Positions 34,301 to 46,095 of a DNA stretch of 64,000 bases are shown here, in pieces. Position 1 is the stretch's first letter. Each line of letters starts with the position of its first letter. This stretch comes from Mimachlamys varia (taxonomy: Eukaryota > Mollusca > Bivalvia > Pectinida > Pectinidae): contig OX392542.1 of NCBI GenBank assembly GCA_947623455.1, forward strand, positions 9,555,625-9,619,624, read 5' to 3'. Below the pieces are notes generated by a model. That model did not search any database. It saw only the letters and a list, made by a program, of their open reading frames with translations, and was not told the DNA's origin. The position numbers were made by a program, and so were the translations under genes.

Positions 34301-35739
34301 GAGCGCATCAGGATCCAATCACAACGGCAATATCGAGAATGTAGAACGTTAGCAATACTATACGCCACATAGCTCAAGCCAGAGTGACGTAGTAATTTGT
34401 CCTATGCGTCATCGACCACAAAGGGACAGGTGACAACTCCTCCATGTCCTAATTGGATAGGAAATCACTCACAATGATGAAAACTGTGATGTAGTGTTGT
34501 CGAGATGAAATAGAATGTGATTTGTTTTTGCACGAACTGGGCGAGGTTAGTTTCCACGAAGCACTTCCAATCACTGTCCATCAGGTGTGTTTTACCATTT
34601 CCTGTTATGAGCAATATCGCTCCAGACCACAACCCTACCTCGTCACAAATGATTAAGACTGAAGAGGCTGTCGCTACTGTCCGAACGGTAGCGAGAATAA
34701 TTTGAGGACAACAGTTCATTTTAGTGATGTTTTTCGCCCTCAGGGTTGCAGTTTGGATGCAGTATAACCCGAATATACATGTAGTTGTCCTGGTACATTA
34801 ACGTCATTCTCAGTAATATTTCTCGCCTTCAGTTTGAGAGCAGTTCCAGTGTACAACACGAATGCAGTTGTCCAGGTGTAATCTTTAGGACCTTAAAAGG
34901 AAATTGGTTACCCAGCGGTAATGATATTCTTATAAGAAGAATATATCATTATAAGAAGAATAAAGGTATTGGAATTTAAGCAAACGAATCCGTTTTATGT
35001 TTCGACCCGCACACAGCACAAATGAATATAGGCCCTGGTTGTTAACAAACCAACTTTGATGACATAATTATTATTCAAAGATTGAATATGTTCACGTTGA
35101 CAAAAACAATATATAAAATATACCCAAAATTGATATTTTGTATTTGCAAGCTACCGCTTACAGCTGACCAAAGGAAATGTATTTAAGCACTTAAATATAA
35201 TTTCATCTATGGATCATATGAAAGGTAGTTGCAATTTAATCCAATTTGGCTTCTTTTTGCACTGGCTTTGACCAACAAACCTGCCTGCAGAGTAGTATTA
35301 AAAGAAATGCTAACTGTGATTTGCTAATGGACAAACGAAAAACGACGACAGGTGGAAGGCGAACGCAATACGTAAGCTAATAGTTTTTTCTCAAGTAACT
35401 TAAGATTACAAGTTGTAAGTTTTTACTACAAATATGTGAGCACTCGACTCCAGTGATATAAATTAATATTAAAAGCTAGTACTGTAACAGAAATATACAA
35501 CTTATACAATCACTTTACTTAGACTATATCTATATAATAATCGTAGTATAACAATACCAACTTCCCTTTCCTTGACAAGAGCAAACATAACAAATCGAAT
35601 GAGAATCCTCTTATATTTTACAAAATCTAGAAATCAGGCAAATAAAAAAAGGAACTGTTCAATAAAAAAGCACGATGATGATTATGATGATGTTTTCCGT
35701 TCTGTATGGAATGTGCATCAAAAAAAATCAAAGCGTCAA
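34301..35739. other. Intergenic, nothing recognised
   Basis: Short overlapping frames on both strands near 34465-34720 show no family likeness. A weak secretory-leader-like peptide on the minus strand (MWRIVLLTFYILDIAVV, near 34320-34380) lacks a phase-1 donor. Confidence 0.35.
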
Positions 35740-36400
35740 CAAAACCATAATCCAAATTCGAAATAGACAAAATAGAAACAAAGGAAAGATTAACATTGAA
35801 TCATACGTAAAAGTACAAGAGAATAAAACCAGGTGTTTCGGAAGATAAAGTGTCTTCTGCTTCATCGACGATACCCACAATGAAAATCTAAAATCAGATC
35901 CAAGTAAATGACATGGCCTCGAAGTGAAAACTGAGGCATAATTATCAATCACAACAAGCAGGTATACTAATGAGCATATTCAAATCGTCGTAAGTCTGTT
36001 TGTCAGCAGCTGGTATATATCACGAAAATCTCGAAATTCAGAGCAAGCCCTAAAATAGCGAGTCATTTGTTACATGTAAACACCATATGATGGAGAGGCA
36101 GGGATGTTACTATCAGGAAAGGGAAATTCACAATCGATAAATCGAAATCGTCACGTTATCATACAGCTTAGTAGTAAGTTGCCCTAGTTGGCTTTAGTGC
36201 AAGTAAGATCGAAGTAAGAAGCTGATGTAGAAGAGTCTTTTATATCCTTGACTTCACGTTCAGAAGGGTATATACGATCGACGTGGTCAGCAAACTTCTT
36301 GTTTTTAATAGAAAAAAACATAGTCGATATAACTGAAAGAGAAACTGAAATATTTTGCAAGGTTTTTGGTACCTCTCCAAATAGGCTCCTCGACACAAGT
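35740..36400 (-). mobile_element. Retroelement fragment, minus strand
   Basis: Reverse complement encodes FADHVDRIYPSEREVKDIKD and SASYFDL, then a decayed RYFRACSEFRDFRD. It is followed by the 3' region (GGTGTCGTCGATGAAGCAG-like and CCGAAACACCTGGT). Same family and order as the 28.06-28.78 kb copy. Confidence 0.62.
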
Positions 36401-37930
36401 CAGTCAAGAATGGGGTACAGTTTGTTTCCATGGGAATGCCAACAGTCTATTGGAAAACCTTTCCTCCAAACTCAACAAAGATATTTTCAAACAGGAATAC
36501 ATCATATCACACAATGTTGGGGAGCCGCTCACTTATATACTTTACGTATGCAAAACAGTCGAATTTTGGAAAGTTTAATTACAATTCTACTACATAAATT
36601 ATAAGTCTAGTCATTCTTGCTGGAGCATACTGAACATTTCAAAATATTGACAACCAAGTCTGATTAATTTTCTTTAAAAAAACAATCAATTGAAAAACAA
36701 TTATGTCCTTAACTTTTAGCCGACACCATGGTTATATCACCTACCTAGGTGTTCATAGGTCGTACAAGCGCACGTGACAGTTATGAAAATGAGCAGACAG
36801 ATAATCCTCGGTTCTGAACTCATCGTGTGTGTCCTAGATGGTCGAGGTAGAGATGTGTGGTGGGAGGGGATCATACATCGTATTTATACCACTGTTGTCC
36901 TCGCCGTCACAAGTGTTCCGACTCCCAGCAGCTGTAACTCATAAACTTTCTACTTATCAAGTCGTAAGCTTAATCTCATCCCACCCAAGTAGGCCAGCCA
37001 GACACAAGGCAGTGCTTTCTTTAATTTCGTTTTATTTCATTTATACTGTGACGTATATCAATCAAAATATGGTCGATCAATAAAGAAATGTAGTCTCTTG
37101 TCGTTATGTGTTATTGAATATATGATATGAACTATACGTACCAACACAAATGTTATCAATATTAGCTTTTTATTTTTTTATCGAGGACAGCTTTTGATTT
37201 TTTTTCTTTTCTGGTTTCTGTGCGGACTAAGCTGGGTCCATCTGGCTACATATCTCGCACAAGATCGGTCCTGATCAGATAAGCCAGGCAGCCATAAATA
37301 CGCTTGTTTCTATTTAGTGTGTTAACAAAAGATGACATTAGGTCAAGTTGTCACCATAGATTTTCTATTGTTAGTGTGAGGAAATGCGCATTATTACAGA
37401 AGAAATTTACCAAAGTTTGTCAAAGTTCATACGAATGCTAGCGTTTCAAAGAAATGATTACAACATTTTAATTGAAGGCATTACTGTAGCCATATGTTGG
37501 CAAGTTATTTGCCATCTATTGGGAGATGAATGCCATAACATTTACTTCCTTTTTCGGGACAGGATATATCCAAGAATGTTTATTTCCATATAAATTTACA
37601 AGAACCTACATACAACCGTAGATAGGGTTGAAGCTAGGTCTACATTTGTGTAAGCCCAGTCGAAGGGTCTGGGGGCCATAGGAGCAGACCTTACAGAAAA
37701 TGACAAATTAATTATGGGTATCGATATCGACAGGAATTCGAACTTGAATGTGAATTGAACAATCCTGTCAACGGCAATGTATTAAAGATATATGTATGTA
37801 TGACAATGAGACAAAAGTGATACTTAAATATCATCAGCTTATGTGATTGATATTCTTCATTTGTGCATTCTTGAAACAATTAACTGTGTCGGATAATAGT
37901 TTTTTCTTTATGAAATTTTCTCTTTCATTT
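36401..37930. other. Intergenic up to the duplication boundary, nothing recognised
   Basis: Frames at 36838-37083 and 37384-37593 show neither domain nor splice support. Confidence 0.4.
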
Positions 37931-38232
37931 TTTAGCTTCAGTGACAACTTTGTTTAAGATATATAGGACACAAGTTTTTTTTAATTATTATTTTATTCTT
38001 GTGTAAGCCAGGACTTATTTTTCTATGGACCCCTACAGAACAGATATCAAGTACAATATTTTATTTAAAGATATGTTTGAGAGTAACTTCGTAATGTTTT
38101 CAGGTCATTATTTTTCAGTATTCAATCATAATATAAAAATGTATTGTAGCAGATAGCAATAAAGGTAACATGTACACCATATACAGCAGATGTCTATTCA
38201 ATGTAGCCAAGAATTGTTGGGGAGGGGGAGGC

Positions 38233-38440
38233 CACAGGGACCTGAGAATTTGTTACAGCTAGTTCTAGACCTAAACTAGGGTGTTTAGGGTAATGTGACA
38301 CTGGGGGGGGGGGGGGGGGGGGTGTTAAATCAATTTTCGATAAAAATGCCTTATCAATGGTCAACGCCCAAAAGTGTAAAATTACTCTAAATACCCTAGT
38401 TTAGGTCCAAAACTAGCTGTAACAAATTCTCAGGTCCATT
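38233..38440. mobile_element. Old hAT-like MITE copy, unit 1
   Basis: CACAGGGACCTGAGAATTTG at the left and CAAATTCTCAGGTCC (as AACAAATTCTCAGGTCC) at the right are inverted. The paralogous copies at about 48370-48617 (left end lost) and 58095-58305 show it was present before duplication. A 20-base G run lies at 38303-38322. Confidence 0.7.
38303..38322. repeat. Poly-G tract
   Basis: Twenty consecutive G within the MITE. The sister units have only short interrupted G runs here, so this is a recent expansion or an assembly-sensitive site. Confidence 0.85.
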
Positions 38441-38522
38441 GGGGGCGGCTGGGGCTCAGAAGATCAGTTATGCTAATTTGCAAAAAAATATTGAGAAACA
38501 ACTACATATAAAGTATGACCTA

Positions 38523-39859
38523 CGAGGGGTGTTCCAAACATAATGTCACTTGCATCGGTGCTCATATAGCGGAAGTGCTTTTGTTCACTTCAATTTGCTC
38601 TGCCCTTCAAAATACTCTCCGCCAGCCAGAACACACCTTTTTAGCCAGTCAATCCATTTTTGGAAGCATTTTTCATACTCTTCAATGGGTACACCCATTA
38701 GACACTGATAAACAGCAGATCCAAGGGCATTTCTCTTATTGTATCTCCTTCCAGATAAATGATATTTAAGTTTTGGAAAGAGAAAATAGTCGCAGGGGGC
38801 CAAGTCTGGCGAATACGGAGGGTGCAGAAGGACGGTAACCTTCTCTGACTCCAAAAAGTCAGTCACAATACGTGCCTTGTGAGCGGGTGCATTATCATGC
38901 AAAAGTCGGACATACTTAAGTCCTGTTTTGGGGCGGCGACTTTTGTAGTAGTTCTTCAACTTTCTCAGAACAACGTTTTTATAGAACTTGCCTGTGACCG
39001 TTCTGCCTTTTGGCACCGGGATTTGAATAGCTGGACCCTTATTAGTGAAAAAATAGCATACAAAACCTTCTTTACCGTTCGTATTCGTTTGGCAATACCT
39101 GGGCGTCTGGCATTTTCAGTGGCCCATATTCGGTTGGCAACCTTTCGCTTTGGTTCAAAATAATACACCCAGGTCTCATCACCAGTGACTATATTATCAA
39201 AAGCTTTTTTACTATATTTTGGGTACATTTTGAGAAGTTTTTTTGCCATTGTTACACGCGTCTTCTTTTGCTCATACGTTAACAAATGGGGTATCCATCT
39301 TGCATTTATCTTTCTAACTTTTAGTTGTTTCTTCAAAATTGCATGAACTCTTGCTAACGACAAGTTTGTCATTCGAGCCAATTGTCTTACGGTGAATCGA
39401 GCATCAGTTTGGAGGATATTTCGGATTTTTTCTATGTTACCTTTGGTCGTAGTTGTTGCAGGACGACCTGGGTGAGCAGCATCTTTCAGTTGCTGCAGCC
39501 CAGTACTAAATTTACCTACCCACCTACAAACAGTCCTGTGAGACATTTGGCCCTCCCCATAAATGTCACACACCTCGCGGTGAATATCTACAGCCTTTAT
39601 GCCGAGTAATGACCTACCTTTTAAATAGGCCCTAATTTCAAGAACATTTTCAGCTCGTTTTCCTGTCATTTTGTGTCTAGTCTAACGAATAGGCTATGAC
39701 ACGATGTACACTGTACCGAGGCCAGTGAACGTGTGGACGAGATATTCACCTGTGTCACGAGCCAGTGATCAATCTATCGACACGAGGTGGTTTTGTGCAT
39801 AAATTGCACGATTTCCGCGAAATAAAGCACAGATGACATTATTTACGGAACATCCCTCG
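38523..39859 (-). mobile_element. Mariner (DD34D) element, copy 2
   Basis: 1337 bp with CGAGGGGTGTTCC-type inverted ends, flanked by TA at 38521-38522 and 39860-39861. Units 2 and 3 read TATGACCTATTTTTGACATA across the same point with a single TA, giving a direct empty site. Confidence 0.95.
38585..39669 (-). pseudogene. Mariner transposase, one frameshift
   Basis: The N-terminal part (39669 downward) is intact through the DNA-binding region and GDETWVYYFEPK. It then loses frame at a six-base run (39048-39053 on +, T-run on the coding strand), after which HDNAPAHKA and SPDLAPCDYF follow in another frame. The frameshift lies at the same run as in copy 1, whereas the A-run defect of copy 1 is absent (seven A here). 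Confidence 0.9.
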
Positions 39860-40030
39860 TATTTTTGACATATGAGACACTGTCTTACCAAGCCGAACTC
39901 TTACCCCTGTTATGAAGTTCACGTGACAAATACTATATTATAGTACAGAAGATAGATCCCAGGTATCACACATTGTAATGAATATCAACACAAAGAAGTC
40001 TATATCAAAACCATTTAGCAGATATACAAT

Positions 40031-40191
40031 CAGATCACAGTTGCTTGAGTTTCTGTCAGTATATTAAACAAGTTTATATATATGGAGCCGCGGCCCATTA
40101 CAGAATGTGCATTACTGTACTGGGAGGCTCATTTCACACATGTATATATGTATTATTTACTGACAGAACCTCAAGCATCTGTGATCAGATA
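40031..40191. mobile_element. Foldback MITE (CAGTTGCTTG family), unit 1
   Basis: GATCACAGTTGCTTGAGTTT at the left and its inverted partner CCTCAAGCATCTGTGATC at the right. Inner GGAGCCGCGGCCCATTACAG. Confidence 0.75.
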
Positions 40192-40894
40192 CATGTACAT
40201 AAGCAGATAAAAATGAGATAAACTAGTAGAAGTAGTCCGTTTATTCTTTACTCTATATTATATTGTAGAAAGTGTACAACTTTGTCATTGCATGAATATT
40301 ACTCAACAAAACACACAATTAGGATATAATAATGTTTCTTCAATTAGTTACAAGAAAGATAATATACATCATGTACAGGTATCAGGGGAAGCAACTCCTA
40401 ATCATGTTTGTTACAAAATACTCTCTTGCTTATTTGTATTCATTTCTACGTATTATATATAGTACACTGTAAAACGGTTATACTACAGTTGTAATGGTTA
40501 AACAACCACATATATATAAATAGTGTTTCTACAGCTACCATTGCCCTTCAATACCAAACGAGATCCATCGGGACCACACAATTGTCAACGACACGATCAG
40601 TTCTCGAACGGGAGGCAACCAAATGATGGAGTCGGTCTTTTTACTCTTTTCATTTCAATAAATGTTATTGTCAAATAAGCAAAAGGATTAGGCATCAGGC
40701 AAAGCCTATATATAGATATGGATATATAGATACTATACACGGACAAAATATACGTCTTCTGTATGGGAAAGTCTAGCACGAGGTCCAGATCTTTGGATAC
40801 ACATTGTGGATCGTCAGAAAATAAAAAGGACCCTCTTTTTTTCTACTCCTGCAAAAAGCATGAAAAAGCTCCCATTATATATTTCAAATGATTT

Positions 40895-41045
40895 CGAAGA
40901 CGCTTACTCTTCCGGAATACCTGGTCTGATTATATTGTGCTTTCACGAGAGTCTCCATGTAAATCCTTCTTTTGTTCATATTTTTCCTCTAGTTTAATCG
41001 ATTTTGAGTTCGGATTGTGGTGTTGTTGACGCTCTGGTTTTTGTT
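40895..41045 (+). mobile_element. Retroelement 3' fragment, unit 1 (also 50218-50340 and 59815-59950)
   Basis: GAAGACGCTTACTCTTCCGG, ATGTAAATCCTTCTTTTGTTC and TTGAGTTCGGATTGTGG in the family order. It lies just beyond the TRIM 3' end and SINE in all three units. Copy 2 has an internal deletion. Confidence 0.65.
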
Positions 41046-41066
41046 AGAAAGAGAAATGTGATTTGA

Positions 41067-41415
41067 TTGGTTTGGTTAGTTCATTTTTGTTTTACGTCCT
41101 ATTAACAGCCTGTGCGATTTAAGGACGTGTCAGGTTTTGGAGGTGGATAAAGCCGGAGTACTCGGAGAAAAACCACCGACCTACGGTCAGTACCTGGCAA
41201 CTGTCACACGTGGAATTCGAACTCGCAACCCAGAGATGGAGGACTGGTGGAAGAATATCGGGACACCTGAATCACTCGGCCACCGCGGCCCAGCGATGTA
41301 GGGCTTGTGGTTGAATGACGGGAGACCTTAACCACTCGGCCACTGCGTCCCAGCGGTGGAGGGCTAGTTGTAGAATGTCGGGACACATTAACCACTCGGC
41401 CACCGCGGCCCTGCC
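41067..41415 (-). mobile_element. tRNA-derived SINE, unit 1, with amplified tRNA head
   Basis: Read on minus: a tRNA-like head with A box TGGCCGAGTGG and B box GAGTTCGAATTCC, then a body with CAGTACTGACCG-like and CTCCGGCTTTATCCACC sequence and a tail near 41100. Flanked by AAATGTGATTTGA and AAATATGATTTGA, a 13-bp target-site duplication. The A-box segment (about 60 bp) is present three times in tandem. Confidence 0.8.
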
Positions 41416-41526
41416 AAATATGATTTGAAAAGCAACTTTGAAACAAATGTGTTTGAAAGGAGACAATCCTTTAACAATGCGTATTGCTAATGGTGACCGA
41501 ATTCCCAAAATGTTTTTGCGTTTACG

Positions 41527-43539
41527 TCAGCATAACTCATATATTTTAACATGATTGCTAGTGTCGGTACAATCATTCGACAAAACAAACTTGTTATTGT
41601 ACAATGATAATGTAAATGGTACTCGTAAACCGTCTGACGATGTAACCAGCTCTCGAACTATGTTTCCGTCCCGCGAGATTTGAACAACATTGTTTGATGT
41701 CCTACCACAGATGTACACATTCCCTTCCCTGTCAACGTCCACTCCGTTCCCGTTCCTCACCAGGCCTACCTTTGCTATTTCTGTGGTGGTACCGTCAGCT
41801 GACAGTCGGTACACTACCGTATCACCTACAGTGTCACTGTGTAAACTGACAATGACGTCACTGCTGTTCGGATCGTAAGTCACGTAGTAAGGATCGGCAG
41901 CTGGTTGATGTAGAACCTGGACACTATTATTTGTATTTGACAAACTGTATATTTCATATTTTGATGAGTGTCCAGTTGACATAACAAATCGACCAGCTTT
42001 ATACGTTATACCACAACACACTTTTGCTGTCTTGATATCAGCACCAGGTACATGGGACAGCTCCGACGACTGAATCTTTATCTTTGATACGACCTGTTTA
42101 TAGCGTATCGTAACGGCTACCGTACTGTCGTCTACCAAACACAGATCCCAAGGTTGTCCTTGTAAGGACAGCTCATCAACTAACCCCCCGCTTTCTTTGA
42201 ACATCTTTATCTTGCTGTTGCCGAAGTCTGCCAATACGATGTGTCCGTTCGGCAGGTAAACTAGTCCCGTTGCTCGACATCTTTCTTTATCCGAAGCGGT
42301 TTTTATACACAGTGTTCCTACTTCCTTCACATGAGCACGTGACAGGGGTGTCTTTGACAGAGGACTGACAGGGGCATTCCGTCTTGTCCGAGTTATATTT
42401 AATCTGCCAAGTAGCAATGCATTATCGATCATATCTTCATCATCGTGAACGATCTCCATGTCCACGGTTGTTAACTTATCGGCTACCTGGGCAATAAGGT
42501 CTTGCCCAGACTTAATTTCCATACTTCCTCTTTGAAGCACAGACAACATCTGTACGTCGTCCTTTTGAATGACGTCTGCTTCTGACAAAGATTGCGTCGT
42601 TTTGATTCCGTTACACATCCTTTCACATTTGTGTAACATGCCGTCAAGTTTTTCTGTCTCTTCCTTGTATGTCATTGTTAGTTCATTAGTCAGGTCACGT
42701 TGTAACTTGTTCAGGCGTTCCTCGAGTTTCTGACGTAAATCTGTGATCCGTTTCGTTAAGAGATCTCGACCGTTACCAAGGCGTTCTTTCTGCGTTCTGA
42801 TATCACCAGTTACGGATTCCATGGCCTCTAATACTTCCTGTAGATTTGTGCGCATGTCCTGTATCTTGGTACTACTCCGAACTTTGTGTCCGTACTCGGA
42901 CAGCGTGATGACCACGTCACACCTTCTGTGGGCGACAGCTATACATGTGGAGCAGCACACAGACTGGTGGTCCTCACAGTACAGATCCATTTCCTTCTTG
43001 TGCTTGGGACAACTTGTGAAGGTTGAAGCAGTTCTCGGGAGAAATTTTTGTCCCGTTGATACGTCAACCAACGTGTGCTCGTCAACTATGAGGTCGTGGA
43101 ACTTCACAAGGCAAGTATCACATAGAAAACGGTTCGACTCTTTCCACCAAACTTTGGCTGCGATATTCCTAACTTCCCTTTTCTTACAAGGATCACACTC
43201 GTGTATCTGTGCTTTCCCTGCATATCCTTTGAACATTTCAATGATGAAGTTGTTGGTAGGAAATTGCTTTGCCCATTTTCTCTTTTCCTCTTTGGGGTCC
43301 ACTGGACTGGTCTCCGCCCTGCACACCGGACAAGGGAAGGACACGATGGGAGTCTCTGATTCCTTTGTGATGTAGATGTGTAGACATTCTTCACAGAATG
43401 TGTGAAGACAAGGCAGTGATTTCGGGTGTCGCAGTTGTTGTAGGCAGATAGGGCATTCAGTAAGACGGGGGTCGAAACTTGTCTTCGTCAGATCAGGGGA
43501 GATAACTGTTAGGTTGTCTGCTTTTCCACCTTCAGCCAT
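41527..43539 (-). CDS. TRIM gene 1: RING/B-box/coiled-coil/NHL-like E3 ligase, 670 aa
   Basis: Single uninterrupted coding exon. The start MAEGGKADN was chosen because a splice acceptor (TTCTTGCAG) lies 15 bases before it, so the upstream in-frame Met codon at 43585-43587 is probably intronic. RING C3HC4 at residues 29-73 (CPIC, CLHTFCEEC, CPVC), B-box 1 about 115-155 (CDPC, CDTC), B-box 2 about 177-210 (CPKH, CEDH, CSTC, H), coiled coil about 225-330, and an NHL-like beta-propeller at 423-670 (GLVYLPNGHIVLADFGNSK, then GVDVDREGNVYICG). The family adds ubiquitin through the RING; the propeller normally binds the target. All zinc ligands are present, so it looks functional. It is the rightmost-transcribed member of three tandem copies. 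Antiviral or immune function is plausible for expanded molluscan TRIMs but not shown here. Confidence 0.92.
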   Translation of the reverse strand: MAEGGKADNLTVISPDLTKTSFDPRLTECPICLQQLRHPKSLPCLHTFCEECLHIYITKESETPIVSFPCPVCRAETSPVDPKEEKRKWAKQFPTNNFIIEMFKGYAGKAQIHECDPCKKREVRNIAAKVWWKESNRFLCDTCLVKFHDLIVDEHTLVDVSTGQKFLPRTASTFTSCPKHKKEMDLYCEDHQSVCCSTCIAVAHRRCDVVITLSEYGHKVRSSTKIQDMRTNLQEVLEAMESVTGDIRTQKERLGNGRDLLTKRITDLRQKLEERLNKLQRDLTNELTMTYKEETEKLDGMLHKCERMCNGIKTTQSLSEADVIQKDDVQMLSVLQRGSMEIKSGQDLIAQVADKLTTVDMEIVHDDEDMIDNALLLGRLNITRTRRNAPVSPLSKTPLSRAHVKEVGTLCIKTASDKERCRATGLVYLPNGHIVLADFGNSKIKMFKESGGLVDELSLQGQPWDLCLVDDSTVAVTIRYKQVVSKIKIQSSELSHVPGADIKTAKVCCGITYKAGRFVMSTGHSSKYEIYSLSNTNNSVQVLHQPAADPYYVTYDPNSSDVIVSLHSDTVGDTVVYRLSADGTTTEIAKVGLVRNGNGVDVDREGNVYICGRTSNNVVQISRDGNIVRELVTSSDGLRVPFTLSLYNNKFVLSNDCTDTSNHVKIYELC

Positions 43540-44029
43540 TTCTCCAAATCTATACTGCAAGAATAAACAAGACAATGAGTAATACATACTCTACTGTCAA
43601 TGCAGATATATATCAGGCACTGTTGTAGATTAGCTATCAATTTGAAATAATTTAAAACTCGATTGTAAAGATAGTCACAATAGTAGAACGCATCAATTCA
43701 ATGGTCAATGAAGGGGACCTCTATATTAGCTCTACATTGTACATGATTTACACCTATACATACATAGGTTTTTTGTGCTCGTTTAGGTTTCAAACGTAAT
43801 ACAGTATGGCAGAGAGAATGAAAGCAGTTCTGTTCTGTGTTAATTAAAATTTAATATATACATGTAGGTTTTAAACCCTGTAAATATTACACACATAAAA
43901 TCACTTTCTATTCAGTAATTTTACTTTTAATATTTCTGATGAGTCCAAAATACGCGCCAAAACTCGATGACACGATATCAATATAGGGCCATAAAGGTTC
44001 ATTTGCTTTATTTCGAATATTAAATGTTG

Positions 44030-44565
44030 TTTTTGTTCTCATACGAAGCTGAATTTGTCGAGGGTCTATAACCAACAAGAGGTTTGCTGACCTAGTCGAT
44101 CGTATATCATAGTAAATACCCTACTGAACTTGAGATTAAGGACACAACAGACCCTCCTACATCAGCTTCCTACCTCGATCTTTAATTAAACTATGACTGA
44201 CATGGACAGTTTATTACGAAACTGCACGATAAACGTTACAATTTCGATTTTCCGATCGTGAACTTTCCTTTTCTTGATAGAAATTTGCCTGCTTCTCCTT
44301 CCTATGGTGTTTACATGTCGTAATTGATTCGTAATTATAAGGCTTGTTCTGAATATCGAGATTTTCGTTATCGATGTCAGCTGCTGACGAACAAACTTCA
44401 GAGATGCATGTCGATGTTTACCCTCTTCCGGATCATCTGGTCTAATAATCTTGTACATTAAGGAGTATCTCCAAGTAATTTGTCTCTGTTCATATGTTAC
44501 CTCTAATTTAAACGCTTTTTGAGTTCGGATTATAGGTTCGTTGACGCTTTGATATGCTTTGTTTT
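44030..44565 (+). mobile_element. Retroelement C-terminal relic, unit 1 (also 53270-53815 and 62775-63330)
   Basis: Decayed frame: TELEIKDTTD, SASYLDL, stop, TKLHDKRYNFDFPIVNFPFL, YGVYMS, stop, LIRNYKACSEYRDFRYRCQ. TTGAGTTCGGATTATRGGTT follows. Same family as the 28-kb fragment. It lies just upstream of each TRIM gene and before its minisatellite. Confidence 0.7.
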
Positions 44566-44607
44566 TTTGTTTTTGTTTTAAATGTAGGCGTTTCGTTACT
44601 GAGATGA

Positions 44608-46095
44608 TAATGGGACAATCCAAGGGAATGAGAATATATTGATAATGTGACTAACAACACCTAACCACTGAGTGGCAGTGTATTGATCATGTGACTAACA
44701 ACGCCTTACCACGGATGACAGTGTATTGATAATGGGACTAACAACGCCTTACCACGGAGTGGCAGTGTATTGATAATGTGACTACCAACGCCTTACCACG
44801 GAGTGACAGTGTATTGATAATGTGACTAACAACGCCTTACCACTGAGTGGCAGTGTATTGATAATGGGACTAACAACGCCTGACTACTGAGTGACAGTGT
44901 ATTGATAATGTGACTACCAACGCCTTACCACGGAGTGACAGTGTATTGATAATGTGACTGACACCTTACCACGGAGTGCCAGTGTATTGAAAATGAGACT
45001 AACAACGCCTAACCACTGAGTGGCAGTGTATTGATAATATGACTACCAACGCCTTACCACGGAGTGACAGTGTATTGATAATGTGACTGACACCTTACCA
45101 CGGAGTGACAGTGTATTGAAAATGAGACTAACAAAGCCTTACCACAGAGTGCAGTGTATTGATAATGTGACCAACAACACTTTACCACAGAGTAACAGTG
45201 TATTGATAATGTGACTATCAACACCTTACCACGGAGTGACAGTGTATTGATAATATGACTAACACCTTACCACGGAGTGACAGTGTATTGATAATGTGAC
45301 TAACAACATCTTACCACTGAGTGACAGTGTATTGATAATGTGACTAACAACATTTTACCACGGAGTAACAGTGTATTGACAATGTGACTTACACCTTACC
45401 ACGGAGTGACAGTGTATTGATAATGTGACTTACAACCCCTTACGACGGAGTGACAGTGTATTGATAATGTGACGAACAACATCTTACCATGGAGTGACAG
45501 TGTATTGATAATGTGACTAACAACGGCTTACCACGGAGTGACAGTGTATTGATAATGTGACTAAAAACGCCTTACCACGGAGTGACAGTGTATTGATAAT
45601 GTGACCAACAACACTTTACCACGGAGTGACAGTGTATTGATAATGTGACTAATACCTTACCACGGAGTGACAGTGTGTTGATAATGTGACTAATACCTTA
45701 CCACGGAGTGACAGTGTATTGATAATGTGACTAATACCTTACCACGGAGTGACAGTGTATTGATAATGTGACTAATACCTTACCACGGAGTGACAGTGTG
45801 TTGATAATGTGACTAATACCTTACCACGGAGTGACAGTGTATTGATAATGTGACTAATACCTTACCACGGAGTGACAGTGTATTGATAATGTGACTAATA
45901 CCTTACCACGGAGTGACAGTGTATTGATAATGTGACTAATACCTTACTAGGGAGTGACAGTGTATTGATAAGATGACTAACGACTCACCAGGGAGTAACA
46001 GTGTATTGATAATGTGACTAACAACACCTTACCACAGAGTGACAGATTATTGATAATATGACTAAGAACTCCTTATCCCTAATGACAGTGCATAT
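44608..46095. repeat. 38-44-bp minisatellite, unit 1
   Basis: Unit GTGACAGTGTATTGATAATG plus TGACTAACAACGCCTTACCACGGA (44 bp), with frequent 38-bp units lacking part of CAACGCC (ACTAATACC). Eight near-identical 38-bp units run in succession at 45630-45940. Confidence 0.92.

Noticed and set aside
34320..34380. Signal-peptide-like sequence as exon 1 of gene D
   Set aside because: The hydrophobic leader is attractive, but no GT donor gives the required phase 1, so joining it to exon 2 would break the frame.
36838..37083. 81-codon frame on +
   Set aside because: No homology, no splice context and no repeat or signal features beyond chance.
41380..41412. tRNA gene on the minus strand (also at 50.5-50.74 and 60.2 kb)
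   Set aside because: A and B boxes are present but they belong to SINEs with target-site duplications and a non-tRNA body; acceptor-stem pairing was not seen.
42743..43375. 210-codon frame on + over the TRIM gene (also at 52058 and 61565)
   Set aside because: Antisense shadow of the conserved RING/B-box coding sequence. It lacks recognisable domains and its changes follow the TRIM codons.
43540..43587. N-terminal extension of the TRIM proteins (MYYSLSCLFLQ...)
   Set aside because: A polypyrimidine-rich splice acceptor lies between this in-frame ATG and MAEGG, so the extension is probably intron sequence.
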